From Verrucomicrobiota bacterium (GTDB taxonomy: Bacteria > Verrucomicrobiota > Verrucomicrobiia > Chthoniobacterales > UBA10450), in assembly GCA_003219195.1 (NCBI GenBank), contig QHPX01000086.1, positions 587-32,825 on the forward strand: a stretch of 32,239 nt of DNA, read 5' to 3'. The notes beneath the pieces were generated by a model. That model searched no databases. It was not told the origin of the DNA and saw only the letters and a list, made by a program, of their open reading frames with translations. A program made the translations under genes and the position numbers. This document shows positions 7,068 to 15,978 of the stretch, one piece after another (the stretch's first letter is position 1; each line of letters begins with the position of its first letter).

Positions 7068-7967
7068 ATGAGGGAAACGGAACAGAAAACAGCAGAGATT
7101 CTAAAAAAGATCCGGACACTCGAGATCAAAACACGCGGCTTGGTCGAGACCGCATTCGCGGGGGATTATCACAGCGTCTTTAAAGGACGCGGCATGAATT
7201 TTGAGGATGTGCGCGAATATCAACCGGGAGACGAAATTCGCGCGATCGACTGGAATGTGACGGCGCGGCTCGGCACAGCGTTCGTAAAACAATTCACCGA
7301 GGAGCGCGAGTTGACCGTGATGTTGATTGTCGATGTTAGCGCGTCAGGCAATTTCGGCAGCACCACGCAATCGAAGCGCGAACTTGCGGCAGAAGTTGCG
7401 TGCTTGCTCGCGTTCAGCGCAATTCGAAATAACGACAAGGTCGGCCTGCTTCTCTTTTCCGATCGGGTCGAGCTTTTCATTCCGCCAAAGAAAGGCCGGT
7501 CGCATACATTGCGATTAATTCGAGAAATCCTGTTCTTTCAACCCGGGGGACGCGGGACTGCGCCGGCGCTTGCGCTCGATTATCTAAACAAGATCGTCAC
7601 GCGCCGCGCGGTTGTATTTTTTATTTCCGATTTTCAAGCGCCCGACTTTTCACACGCTCTCGCCGTGAGCGGGCGGAGGCACGATTTCATTGCCATTCAT
7701 ATTCAGGATGAGCGGGAGAAGGTCTTGCCCGGCATTGGAATCATCACGCTGGAAGACGCCGAAACCGGCGAGCAAATCGAAGTGAACACGATGGAGCGCG
7801 CGACCCGGCAGCGTTTTACTGATTTCGCAGACGAACAGGAAGCGGAACTTTCGCGCACACTCCGTCGCAGCAACATCGACGCGATCGCCTTGCGGACGGG
7901 AGAGGATTATTTGCCGGCTTTGCGCTCATTCTTCAAGCAACGCGAGCGACGTGTGGCGGTTCGATAA
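7068..7967 (+). CDS. DUF58 domain protein (VWA-like MoxR partner)
   Basis: A 299-residue soluble DUF58 protein. The signature region GRGMNFEDVREYQPGDEIR followed by AIDWNVTARLG (residues 40-69) and the VWA-like beta strand VMLIVDVSASG (84-94) define the family. DUF58 genes almost always sit directly downstream of moxR genes, as here (8-base gap), and the product is thought to be a MoxR partner. No signal peptide or membrane helix is seen, so it should be cytoplasmic. Its TAA stop shares its last base with the ATG of the next gene (TAATG), indicating translational coupling. Confidence 0.88.
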   Translation: MRETEQKTAEILKKIRTLEIKTRGLVETAFAGDYHSVFKGRGMNFEDVREYQPGDEIRAIDWNVTARLGTAFVKQFTEERELTVMLIVDVSASGNFGSTTQSKRELAAEVACLLAFSAIRNNDKVGLLLFSDRVELFIPPKKGRSHTLRLIREILFFQPGGRGTAPALALDYLNKIVTRRAVVFFISDFQAPDFSHALAVSGRRHDFIAIHIQDEREKVLPGIGIITLEDAETGEQIEVNTMERATRQRFTDFADEQEAELSRTLRRSNIDAIALRTGEDYLPALRSFFKQRERRVAVR

Positions 7968-8491
7968 TGCCGATCTTGTCCATGTCGATCTTGCTGGCGG
8001 AAGAATTTCACGACATTGCACCGCCGGTCGATTATTCGTTGGTCCCGCCGTGGGTGATTTTTGTCGCGACGTTTGCTGGATTAACTTTGCTCGGCTTGGT
8101 GACCTGGTTGATTTTACGGAAGCGTCAGCGGCCGCAACCACCAAGACTGCCGCGCGATATTGCGCTTGAGTCGCTCGAGCAAATCAGCGCCGAGATCGAG
8201 AGAATCAGTCCGTATCGATTCAGCATTCGTGTGTCGGACATTCTTCGCCGCTACGTCACCGAGCAATATGCACTGCCGGTGACACGCCAGACATCGGTCG
8301 AATTTCTAAACGCGCTCACGAAATCTTCCCCGTTTTCGGACGAGGAAACGAGGCTGCTCGAGAATTTCCTGAATCGATGCGACCTGATTAAATTCGCGCG
8401 TTACGATGCGACGACGGCGGACAGTCGTTCGCTTCTCGAAGAAGCAACGCGCTTTGTCAAAGGAGGAGAACTTGCAACTACATTTGCCTGA
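7967..8491 (+). CDS. Membrane-anchored DUF4381-like protein of the Bat operon
   Basis: A 174-residue protein with a short periplasmic N-terminus, one clear transmembrane helix (about 28-51, WVIFVATFAGLTLLGLVTWL) and a basic, proline-containing stretch leading to a cytoplasmic helical domain (LEQISAEIERISPYRFSIRV...). This layout fits the small DUF4381-type proteins found between DUF58 and BatA genes. The start ATG overlaps the stop of the DUF58 gene. It probably couples the MoxR/DUF58 pair to the membrane VWA proteins; this is inferred from position only. Its 3' end overlaps the ribosome site and first codons of batA. Confidence 0.65.
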   Translation: MPILSMSILLAEEFHDIAPPVDYSLVPPWVIFVATFAGLTLLGLVTWLILRKRQRPQPPRLPRDIALESLEQISAEIERISPYRFSIRVSDILRRYVTEQYALPVTRQTSVEFLNALTKSSPFSDEETRLLENFLNRCDLIKFARYDATTADSRSLLEEATRFVKGGELATTFA

Positions 8492-9527
8492 TTGGGCGGC
8501 GCGTACCGCGCTCACGTTCGCGCGTCCGTGGTTGCTCCTGTTGTTGCTCGGGATCCCGTTGCTCGCCTACTTACGCGGGAAACGTGGGCCCGCGGCGGCG
8601 TTGACCTTTTCGTCAACAGCGACGCTGCGCGCCATCGGAAAACAGAGCGCTGCTCGCGCCGGCAAAATGCTGCGCGCGCTGTTGCTCGCAACTTTAGCGC
8701 TTTTCGTCGCCGCGCTGGCGCGGCCGCAACTTGGTAGAAGTCTTACTCAAGTCGAAGCCAGCGGCATCGACATCATGCTCGTGCTCGATGTCTCCGGGTC
8801 GATGTTGATAAAAGATTTTACGATCGGCGGCGAAGAGGCGACGCGGCTTGATGCGATCCGTGAAGTAACGCGAAAGTTCATCGGGGGTCGGCCGAACGAT
8901 CGCATTGGCATCATCGCCTTCGGCGGCCGGCCTTACGTGGTAAGTCCGATGACTTTGGATCACGATTGGCTTTTGCAAAATCTCGAACGCGTGCGGATCG
9001 GACTGGTTGAAGATGGCACTGCCATCGGATCGGCCATGGCTGTGGCAGCGAACCGACTCAACGACAAGCGCTCCAAGAGCCGCGCCATCGTACTTTTAAC
9101 TGATGGAGAAAATAACGCCGGAAAGATTCCGCCAAATACCGCGGCGGAAGCGGTAAAGGCGCTTCACATCCACTTCTACGCGATCGGCGCGGGCATTAAC
9201 GGAGTCGCGCCAGTGCCGATCTTTACCCCGCGGGGCCCGCTCACCGATACCCTGGGGAACATTCTCTACGAAAACCAGCGCGTGGAATTCAATGAGGCCG
9301 GGTTGAAGGAAGTGGCCAAGATCGCAGGCGGACAATTTTTCCGCGCGACCGACACGAAGTCGCTCGAACAAATCTATCAAGACATCGACAAACTTGAGAA
9401 ATCGACCGTCAGCGTGAAAAAATATCAGGAATATCGAGAATTATTTGCGCTCTGCATCATGAGCGGCTGCGGTTTGCTGCTCGGGCAGATTTTGCTGTCG
9501 CAGACAATCTGGAAAAAATTGCCGTGA
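8472..9527 (+). CDS. batA: BatA-like VWA domain membrane protein
   Basis: A 351-residue protein with two N-terminal hydrophobic segments (about 19-35 and 68-82), a VWA domain (about 98-290) and a C-terminal transmembrane helix. The MIDAS metal site is intact: LDVSGSM (D106, S108, S110), the downstream threonine region EDGTAIG, and LLTDGEN. The start is set by a strong Shine-Dalgarno AGGAGGAG (8461-8468) a few bases before the TTG at 8472. There is no closer ATG, and the upstream ATG at 8406 would lie deep in the previous gene. BatA and BatB are described as aerotolerance-linked inner-membrane VWA proteins; the exact role here is inferred from operon context. Confidence 0.87.
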   Translation: MQLHLPDWAARTALTFARPWLLLLLLGIPLLAYLRGKRGPAAALTFSSTATLRAIGKQSAARAGKMLRALLLATLALFVAALARPQLGRSLTQVEASGIDIMLVLDVSGSMLIKDFTIGGEEATRLDAIREVTRKFIGGRPNDRIGIIAFGGRPYVVSPMTLDHDWLLQNLERVRIGLVEDGTAIGSAMAVAANRLNDKRSKSRAIVLLTDGENNAGKIPPNTAAEAVKALHIHFYAIGAGINGVAPVPIFTPRGPLTDTLGNILYENQRVEFNEAGLKEVAKIAGGQFFRATDTKSLEQIYQDIDKLEKSTVSVKKYQEYRELFALCIMSGCGLLLGQILLSQTIWKKLP

Positions 9528-9543
9528 AGGAGATGTCGATCTT

Positions 9544-11745
9544 ATGAGCTTCGGGGCGCCGGAATGGTTTTGGGGATTGCTGGCGATACCAGTTCTAGTG
9601 GCTCTTTACGTTCGCGCAGAATACCGCGGCGCCGAGCGTTTGGGCGAATTTGTTTCGCCGCGCCTGCTCCCGCAACTCTCGGGGACGGTGAATCGATTTC
9701 GCCGCGTCCTGCGTTTCGGGTTGCAACTGTTCGGCCTCGTTTGCGCGATCGTCAGCCTGGCTCAACCCCGCTGGGGCTATACGTTCCAGGATGTAAAACG
9801 CAAAGGTCTCGATTTGCTCATCGCGGTGGACACGTCGCGCAGCATGCTTTCTAACGACGTGCCACCGAACCGTCTGGAACGCGTCAAACTCGCGGCGCAG
9901 GATTTGATTAACGAATTGGAAGGCGATCGTGTCGGCTTGATTGCGTTTGCCGGTCGCGCCTTTTTGCAAGCCCCGCTGACAATCGATTACGAAGCCGCTG
10001 TGGAATCGATCAACGATCTTGATACAAAAACGATTCCCGAAGGCGGGACAAATATCTCGGAAGCAATCGCGCTCGCGTCGCGAACTTTCGGAAAGAGCGC
10101 GATGGGAAATCGCGCGCTGATTATTTTTACCGATGGCGAAGAGTTAAGCGGCGACGCAATGCAAAGCGCGAAGATTGCGGCCGACACCGGTGTACGCATT
10201 TTTACGGTTGGCGTGGGGACGCCGGAAGGCTCGCTCATTCCGATCAGTGGGGAAGATGGCGGAACAGCTTTTGTCAAAGACTCCGCAGGCCAAGTCGTAA
10301 AATCGAAATTGGATGAAAAACGCTTGCGCGAGATTGCGCAAGCCAGCGGAGGATTTTATTTGTACTTGGAAAACGGCCCGCGCACAATGCAGCAGATTTA
10401 CACTGAAGGCCTCGCCAAAATGCAAGCCGCCGAGCTCGACGTGCGCTTGTCGCGACGGCCAATCGAGCGCTACGAATGGCCACTCGGCGTCGCTTTGCTC
10501 GCGCTCGCCACGTCGATCTTGATTGGCGAGCGCAAACGGGTGCGCGAAAGAATTTATTCTCGCGCGCCGGCAAAGATCGCGGCAGCAACCGCTGCTCTCC
10601 TGATCTTTTTCGCGCCATTCGCCTTTGCCGCGGTCTCCGGGCTGGAAGCCTATCGTAAGGGGGAGTTCGGTGATGCTTACACGCAATTTCAGCAAACATT
10701 ACAGGCGCATCCGCAGTCGCGCGCGGAAGATAAGCTTCATTTCGATTCCGGCGCGGCGGCTTACAAAATGAAAGATTATGGCAAAGCGCTGGAATCGTTC
10801 AGTCAGGCGCTGCTCTCGCCTGATCGCGGTCTGCAGAGCAAGAGCCATTACAATCTCGGCAACACGCTTTATGAGCATGGCGAAACGCAAAAGAGCGACG
10901 ACAAAAAGCTGAGCGATTGGGCAAACGCGCTGCAGCACTATGAGCAGACGCTTAAGGTCGAACCGCAGAACAAAGAGGCGGAGGAGAATTACGAATACGT
11001 AAAGAAAAAGATCGAGGAGCTAAAGAAAAAGCGCGAGCAACCGCCGCCACCCTCGCCTTCGCCCTCGCCGCCATCAAAGCCGCAAAAGAACGAAAAGCAA
11101 AATAACCAAAATCAGCAACAGCAATCCTCGTCGCAAGATCGACAACAACAGCAGAAAGAGCAGGACCAACAGCAGCAGCAGCAATCACACGCTCAAAACA
11201 AACCCGAAAACGGCCAAAACCAAAGACCAGAAGACAAACAGGACCAAGCTCAAGCAAAGAACGAACAACAGAAGAAAAAGCAGCCAGAACCGGGCGAAAG
11301 CCCGTCGCCTTCGCCCGGCGACGGACAGCAGCAACAAAATCAACCCTCATCTTCGCCCGGGAAACAAAAAGGCGAGCAGGCTACAAAAAATCAATCGCCC
11401 GGCGAGCGACAGGCGGAGGAATCGCCAAGTCCCGGTGAAGGCGAAAGCGAGACGCCCTCGCCATCGCCGGGAGAAGGTGAAGGCTCAGGCGAAAATGCAA
11501 CGCCATCCGCTACTCCCTCAGAATCGCCGCAAAAGAAATTCGCTGGCGAATTGAAAGGAGCCGCAAGCGAGAAGCCGGAGAAGCCGCCGGAACAAACCGC
11601 GCAGATTGCCGAGGCCGAACCGGAGAAAGAAGGTCAAATGAGCGAACGCCAGGCCGAGGCGCTCCTCCAGTCGATGAAGGATGAAGAGGCGCGTGTGCGA
11701 TTGGATGAACACAAGGCCGCACGCCATGTCTATAACGACTGGTAG
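9544..11745 (+). CDS. Fused BatB-BatC protein: VWA domain, TPRs and Q/P/S-rich tail
   Basis: A 733-residue fusion. Residues 1-330 are BatB-like: two N-terminal hydrophobic segments, a VWA domain with MIDAS DTSRS (96-100), GGTNIS and FTDGEE, and a membrane helix at 312-327. A second hydrophobic stretch (345-362) ends in AFAAVSG, like the signal peptide a free BatC would carry. It is followed by BatC-like TPRs (about 365-480). Residues 500-690 are low complexity, made of K/Q/N blocks and repeated SPSPGEGE-like units. The last 50 residues (MSERQAEALLQSMKDEEARV) match the conserved end of BatC-type proteins. BatB and BatC are usually separate genes. The expected topology puts the VWA and TPR parts in the periplasm. 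Confidence 0.85.
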   Translation: MSFGAPEWFWGLLAIPVLVALYVRAEYRGAERLGEFVSPRLLPQLSGTVNRFRRVLRFGLQLFGLVCAIVSLAQPRWGYTFQDVKRKGLDLLIAVDTSRSMLSNDVPPNRLERVKLAAQDLINELEGDRVGLIAFAGRAFLQAPLTIDYEAAVESINDLDTKTIPEGGTNISEAIALASRTFGKSAMGNRALIIFTDGEELSGDAMQSAKIAADTGVRIFTVGVGTPEGSLIPISGEDGGTAFVKDSAGQVVKSKLDEKRLREIAQASGGFYLYLENGPRTMQQIYTEGLAKMQAAELDVRLSRRPIERYEWPLGVALLALATSILIGERKRVRERIYSRAPAKIAAATAALLIFFAPFAFAAVSGLEAYRKGEFGDAYTQFQQTLQAHPQSRAEDKLHFDSGAAAYKMKDYGKALESFSQALLSPDRGLQSKSHYNLGNTLYEHGETQKSDDKKLSDWANALQHYEQTLKVEPQNKEAEENYEYVKKKIEELKKKREQPPPPSPSPSPPSKPQKNEKQNNQNQQQQSSSQDRQQQQKEQDQQQQQQSHAQNKPENGQNQRPEDKQDQAQAKNEQQKKKQPEPGESPSPSPGDGQQQQNQPSSSPGKQKGEQATKNQSPGERQAEESPSPGEGESETPSPSPGEGEGSGENATPSATPSESPQKKFAGELKGAASEKPEKPPEQTAQIAEAEPEKEGQMSERQAEALLQSMKDEEARVRLDEHKAARHVYNDW
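11040..11530 (+). repeat. Low-complexity coding segment (Q/K and SPSPGE repeats)
   Basis: Within the BatB-BatC gene, CAG/CAA-rich runs (QQQQ blocks) alternate with imperfect repeats coding SPSPSP, SPSPGDG, ESPSPGEGE and TPSPSPGEG. It encodes a disordered linker, probably spanning the envelope or cell wall zone, and is prone to replication slippage. Confidence 0.75.
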
Positions 11746-11773
11746 AACGATGGCGTTCGATGTTTGATTGAAG

Positions 11774-13633
11774 ATGTCGATGTACGGAGTGCGTGCTTCC
11801 ATTCCAGTTTTTTTCCTGACGCTGACCGCGTTTGGCGGAGCCAATTGCGTGTTTGCGGATGCTCCGAGAGTGACGGCAGTTCTGAGCAACTCGGAAGCCG
11901 CCGTCGGACAAACGGTCCAGTTGCAAATCAAAGTCACGGGCGATCGCGCTGCGCAAGCGCCCGAAAATATCGTTATTGACGGTCTCGAAATTAATCGCAC
12001 CGGAACAGAACAGCACTTCGAGATGAACAACTTCAACGTGAGCTCGAGCGTGATTTACAATTACACGATTCTCCCGCTCAAATCCGGCACGTTCAAAATT
12101 CCGCCGCAAACGGTTCGCATCCGCAGCAGTTCGCTGCGCACACCGGAATTGACATTAAACGTCGCGGATTCACCTGGTCGTTCCTCTTCGTCGCGCTCAA
12201 ATCGCAACCTGCAACCTGGCGATGCGGACAAGCTTGTCTTCGCCGAATTGATCGTGCCCAAAAAGATTGCCTTTGTCGGCGAGACGGTGCCAGTCGAAAT
12301 TCGGCTTGGCTTTGACCCGCGTGCACATCCGAAGTTGGTCGATGGCCCGGAGATAACCGGGCAGGGATTTACCGCGCAAAAGTTGCAGCAGTCCCAGGAG
12401 AATCTGGAAACGCTCAACGGCAGATCTTATGACGTGGTGACGTTCAAGACTGCGGTCGCGGCCGCGCGCGCGGGAAAATTCGAAATCGGGCCCGTGAAAG
12501 CGAAAGCGCAGGTGTCGCTCCCACGAACCCCGAGCACGTCACGATCGCGCTCACGCTCGCCCTTCGACCTGTTCAACTTGGATGATCCCTTCTCCGATCC
12601 GTTCTTTGCAGACCCATTTGGTCAATCCGAGCGGCGCGAGATTGACGTGGAAAGTGAACCCGCAACCTTCGAGGTGAAACCGCTGGCCGCGAATGCGCCG
12701 CCGAGCTTCTCCGGCGCGGTCGGAAATTTCACGATGACGACAGACGCCGAGCCAAAAAATGTGCAAGCCGGCGACCCGATTACCGTAACATCGACAATCT
12801 CCGGGCGCGGAAATTTCGATCGCGTCAATGCGCCTGTCTTTGAGGATGAGCGAGGCTGGCACAAATATCCGCCATCCGCCAAGTTCAAGCAGGACGACGA
12901 TGTCGGTATTAGCGGCGCGAAAACCTTCGAGACCGTTATTTCACCGAATGAAAAGAAACAGGCCCTTCCGCTTCTGGCATTTTCGTATTTCGATCCGCTA
13001 AAAGAAAAATATGTGACGCTGCGGAGCGACGCGATCCCGATCAGTGTCCAGGGTGGCGCCCCGATCCCACCGAACGCGGTCGCATCGCAGCCGGCGGCAA
13101 CGGCGCCAGCTACCGTCGGTGCGAAGCCCTCGCCGAAGCCGCAGGATATTTTGTATCAACTGACGGAACGTCCCCCGCGCGCGCAGTCGTTCACGCCGCT
13201 GTTCGCGTGCCCGATCTTCTGGATTGCCCAGCTGATCCCGCTGGCGGCACTGCTTGGATTTGCCGGATGGAAAATCCGGCAAGCGAAGATCGACAATCGC
13301 GAAGCGCGTCGCATCGGCGCTTTGCACCAGGAATCGACTGATCTTTTGCGAAGGTTAAGACGAGGCGAGGTGTCGCCGCAGGAATATTTCTCGGACGCTT
13401 CCCGCGCTGTGCGGGTGAAGACGGCGCTCGCCAAGAATGTGGATCCAAACGCAGTAGATGCGGAAATGGCGGCAGCAACGTTTCGGCTCGACGAAAGCTC
13501 CCGCGCGCAATTGCGCCGGTTGTTCGAGCGAAGCGACGAATTGCGTTACAGCGGCCGTCCCAATGGGACCGGAACAATTTCCCCGGAAAACCGCCGTGAA
13601 GTGCTGGAGCTAATCGAGAATTTACGGGTATGA
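11774..13633 (+). CDS. batD: BatD-like protein (oxygen tolerance family)
   Basis: About 620 residues with an N-terminal signal peptide (VFFLTLTAFGGANCVFADA), an extended beta-rich region (APRVTAVLSNSEAAVGQTV, then repeated Ig-like strands), and a C-terminal transmembrane helix (PIFWIAQLIPLAALLGFAGW, about residues 475-495). A basic cytoplasmic tail follows. This is the BatD layout: periplasmic beta-sandwiches tethered to the inner membrane beside BatA/B/C. An in-frame TTG lies two codons upstream of the chosen ATG at 11774. A serine/arginine and D/P/F-rich insert (SRSRSRSPFDLFNLDDPFSD) lies near residue 260. The stop overlaps the next gene's start by ATGA, so the two are coupled. Confidence 0.82.
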   Translation: MSMYGVRASIPVFFLTLTAFGGANCVFADAPRVTAVLSNSEAAVGQTVQLQIKVTGDRAAQAPENIVIDGLEINRTGTEQHFEMNNFNVSSSVIYNYTILPLKSGTFKIPPQTVRIRSSSLRTPELTLNVADSPGRSSSSRSNRNLQPGDADKLVFAELIVPKKIAFVGETVPVEIRLGFDPRAHPKLVDGPEITGQGFTAQKLQQSQENLETLNGRSYDVVTFKTAVAAARAGKFEIGPVKAKAQVSLPRTPSTSRSRSRSPFDLFNLDDPFSDPFFADPFGQSERREIDVESEPATFEVKPLAANAPPSFSGAVGNFTMTTDAEPKNVQAGDPITVTSTISGRGNFDRVNAPVFEDERGWHKYPPSAKFKQDDDVGISGAKTFETVISPNEKKQALPLLAFSYFDPLKEKYVTLRSDAIPISVQGGAPIPPNAVASQPAATAPATVGAKPSPKPQDILYQLTERPPRAQSFTPLFACPIFWIAQLIPLAALLGFAGWKIRQAKIDNREARRIGALHQESTDLLRRLRRGEVSPQEYFSDASRAVRVKTALAKNVDPNAVDAEMAAATFRLDESSRAQLRRLFERSDELRYSGRPNGTGTISPENRREVLELIENLRV

Positions 13634-14376
13634 AACAACTTATTGTCGCTCTTTGCTGTATGATGGTTTGCACATTTGTTGTTTCACCGGCATTTCCGCA
13701 GTCGGATGCGGAATTTGCCAAAGCAAACGCGAATTATGCGGCAGGCCATTTTCAAGAGGCAGTCAACGGTTATGAAACACTCGTCCGCTCGGGAGAATGG
13801 AGCGCAAATCTGTTTTACAATCTCGGCAACGCTTACTTCCGAGTGGGAGATTTCGGGCATGCGATTTTGAATTACGAACGCGCACTCGCGCTGGATCGAC
13901 ATCATCCGGAAGCGGACGCGAATTTGCGCATCGTGCGAGATGAGGCACGCGCACTGGAGATGCAATCAAGCTGGCCGGAGCGTTATTTCCAATTTGGGAG
14001 CCTCAGTCAATACAGTGTCGTGGCGGCGGTCGCCTTCTGGCTCGGGATGTTTTGCGTTTTCCGGTTGATCTTCGGGCGACGCCGTTCCGCTGCGATCATC
14101 GCATTGTCGATCTTATCTTTTTCGACTTTCGTTATTGCGGCTTTTGCGATTTATAAACTCGAGAATGGCAACAACGGGCGCGCACTTGCGATTGTGACTG
14201 GCACCGGAGTCGAAGCGCGGTTTGCTACCGCAGACAGTGCGAACAGCGTCCTCGCGCTGCCTCCTGGCAGCGAAATCAAAATCCTGAGTACTCGCGGAGA
14301 CTGGATTTATGCGGCGCTGCCCAACAATCTGCGCGGCTGGCTTCCGGCGAAGAGCGCGGAATTGGTGCGGCTGTAG
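13630..14376 (+). CDS. BatE-like TPR protein with C-terminal SH3-like domain
   Basis: A 248-residue protein. It has a signal peptide (1-23), TPR motifs (about 27-112, including NLFYNLGNAYFRVGDFGHAI and LNYERALALDRHHPEADANL), two membrane helices (about 120-180) and a C-terminal SH3-like domain (VEARFATADSANSVLALPPG, GDWIYAALPNNLRGWLPA). The same order of domains is seen in BatE-type proteins that close Bat operons. The TPRs face the periplasm and would contact BatB-BatC and BatD. The ATGA overlap with batD indicates translational coupling. It appears complete, and a hairpin follows downstream. Confidence 0.78.
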   Translation: MKQLIVALCCMMVCTFVVSPAFPQSDAEFAKANANYAAGHFQEAVNGYETLVRSGEWSANLFYNLGNAYFRVGDFGHAILNYERALALDRHHPEADANLRIVRDEARALEMQSSWPERYFQFGSLSQYSVVAAVAFWLGMFCVFRLIFGRRRSAAIIALSILSFSTFVIAAFAIYKLENGNNGRALAIVTGTGVEARFATADSANSVLALPPGSEIKILSTRGDWIYAALPNNLRGWLPAKSAELVRL

Positions 14377-14400
14377 GCACGGCGCTGTGCGTCGTCGAAA

Positions 14401-14459
14401 ACCGGCCGCAGGCCGGTGGCTCCAGTGCTGATATTTGCGACGATCATAGATCGCCACTA
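14401..14459. repeat. Intergenic hairpin pair after the Bat operon
   Basis: Two small hairpins: ACCGGCC-GCA-GGCCGGT (14401-14417, perfect 7 bp), then CGATC-ATA-GATCG, whose flank CATAGATCGCCACTAG is nearly the same as CATAGACCGCCACTAC in the pair at 25866-25916. They probably belong to one intergenic repeat family. There is no T-run, so an intrinsic terminator is unlikely. Confidence 0.45.
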
Positions 14460-14469
14460 GAGAATTTGT

Positions 14470-15882
14470 ATGAAGGCGGAGATGGACATCGGTACCGACA
14501 AGAAAGCGCTCCAGATCAATCTGGATGCGAAGAAGTATGGGACATTCGCCGAGATCGGTGCCGGCCAGGAAGTTGCCCGCCGCTTTTTCCACGTGGGCGG
14601 CGCGGCCGGGACGATCGCAAAGACGATGTCGGCTTACGACATGACCTTTAGCGATGCGATTTATGGCCCGACCGATCGCTATGTGAGCCGTGTCCGGCTG
14701 CAAACAATGCTAGACCACGAATACAACCTCTTGCTCGAACGGCTTAACGCGAAACTGGGTGGAGGGCGAACGTTCTTCGTCTTTGCCGACACAGTCGCAG
14801 CGCGCAGCTTTAAGCAGCACAACGAATCGCACGGCTGGCTCGGCGTGCGATTTCAATCCCAAAAGCACGGCGAGCCGAGCCAGATCATCATTCACGTGCG
14901 AATGCTCGATGAGACCAATGTCGATCAACAGGAAGCGCTCGGAGTTATCGGCGTTAATCTAATTTACGGCGCGTTCTTTTATGCCGAGCCGGAAAAATTG
15001 ATCTCATCGCTGCAAGAAAATCTGGCGCCAGGGCGGATCGAAGTGGACCTGATCAAATTTTCCGGTCCGCTTTTTTGCAAGGTCGACAATCGCTTGATGA
15101 GCTTGCAACTCGTCAGCCAGGGTTTGACGAGCGCGGTCATGTTCAAAGCGGATGGCGAGACGGTGCAGCCCGCGGAAGTTTTTTATAAAAAGGCGATCCT
15201 GGTCGAACGCGGTAGTTTTCGCCCGGTCACTTACGCGACCAACGACATGCTGGATGGCGCGCGCGGTGTGTTTCTGGCGCAGTCGGGTTGCTCGGAGAAA
15301 GATCTGGTCGTGCTCATGGAGATGACGCTCGAGAATCTGCTTGCCGAAGGGCAGCTCAATCACACCGATTTTCTCGCCCGCGTCGATATTTTAGGCGCGC
15401 TCGGACGAACGGTCTTGATCTCGAGATTCGGCGAATATTACCGGTTGGCGGGATACCTCTCGCGCTACACGAATCGAATGATCGGGCTGGTGATGGGGGT
15501 GCCGAGCTTGATGGAGATTTTCGATGAGAAATATTATCTGAACCTGGAAGGTGGAATTCTGGAAGCGCTTGGCCGGATGTTTAAAGCCGGACTGAAGCTT
15601 TACGTTTATCCTATGATCGACGAAGAAACGGGCAAAATCGTCACCGCTACGCAGCTCGAAGTCGCGTCAAACCTGCGGTCGCTGTTTGATTATTTGATCG
15701 ACAATCAGTTTATCGAAGAGATCTCCCATTATCATTCCGAGTACCTGCGGATCTATCCGGCGGCGGCCCTGGCCAAGCTGCAGTCCGGGGATACCGGATG
15801 GGAGCGAATGGTTCCGCCGGAAGTCGTCCAGATCATCAAGGAACGCGAATTCTTCGGCTACCACGCGCCGGTCGCGGCGTAA
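14470..15882 (+). CDS. Conserved protein of unknown function (about 470 aa)
   Basis: I recognise this family by its N-terminus (ALQINLDAKKYGTFAEIGAG, then EVARRFFHVGGAAGTIAKTM) and C-terminus (WERMVPPEVVQIIKEREFFG). From memory, relatives in Verrucomicrobiota, Planctomycetota and Cyanobacteria carry unreliable labels such as nicotinate-nucleotide adenylyltransferase or TonB-dependent receptor. Nothing here supports either: there is no signal peptide, beta-barrel or HxGH nucleotidyltransferase motif. The protein is soluble and mixed alpha/beta, with a well-conserved glycine-rich start. The high apparent conservation suggests a real enzymatic or structural role. It stands alone after the Bat run, about 94 bases downstream and on the same strand, and 97 bases before pilM. 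I assign no function. Confidence 0.8.
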   Translation: MKAEMDIGTDKKALQINLDAKKYGTFAEIGAGQEVARRFFHVGGAAGTIAKTMSAYDMTFSDAIYGPTDRYVSRVRLQTMLDHEYNLLLERLNAKLGGGRTFFVFADTVAARSFKQHNESHGWLGVRFQSQKHGEPSQIIIHVRMLDETNVDQQEALGVIGVNLIYGAFFYAEPEKLISSLQENLAPGRIEVDLIKFSGPLFCKVDNRLMSLQLVSQGLTSAVMFKADGETVQPAEVFYKKAILVERGSFRPVTYATNDMLDGARGVFLAQSGCSEKDLVVLMEMTLENLLAEGQLNHTDFLARVDILGALGRTVLISRFGEYYRLAGYLSRYTNRMIGLVMGVPSLMEIFDEKYYLNLEGGILEALGRMFKAGLKLYVYPMIDEETGKIVTATQLEVASNLRSLFDYLIDNQFIEEISHYHSEYLRIYPAAALAKLQSGDTGWERMVPPEVVQIIKEREFFGYHAPVAA

Positions 15883-15978
15883 CTGACGATTAGCGGACGC
15901 CTGACAAATTCACGCATGAAATAGGGTTAGAAAAAGATCAACGTCGGCACAGTTCCCGCTACATGGGACGTCAGCATC

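Noticed and set aside
14401-14417. Intrinsic terminator after the Bat operon
   Set aside because: The hairpin is perfect but is followed by GGCTCC rather than a T-run, so it is listed as a repeat.
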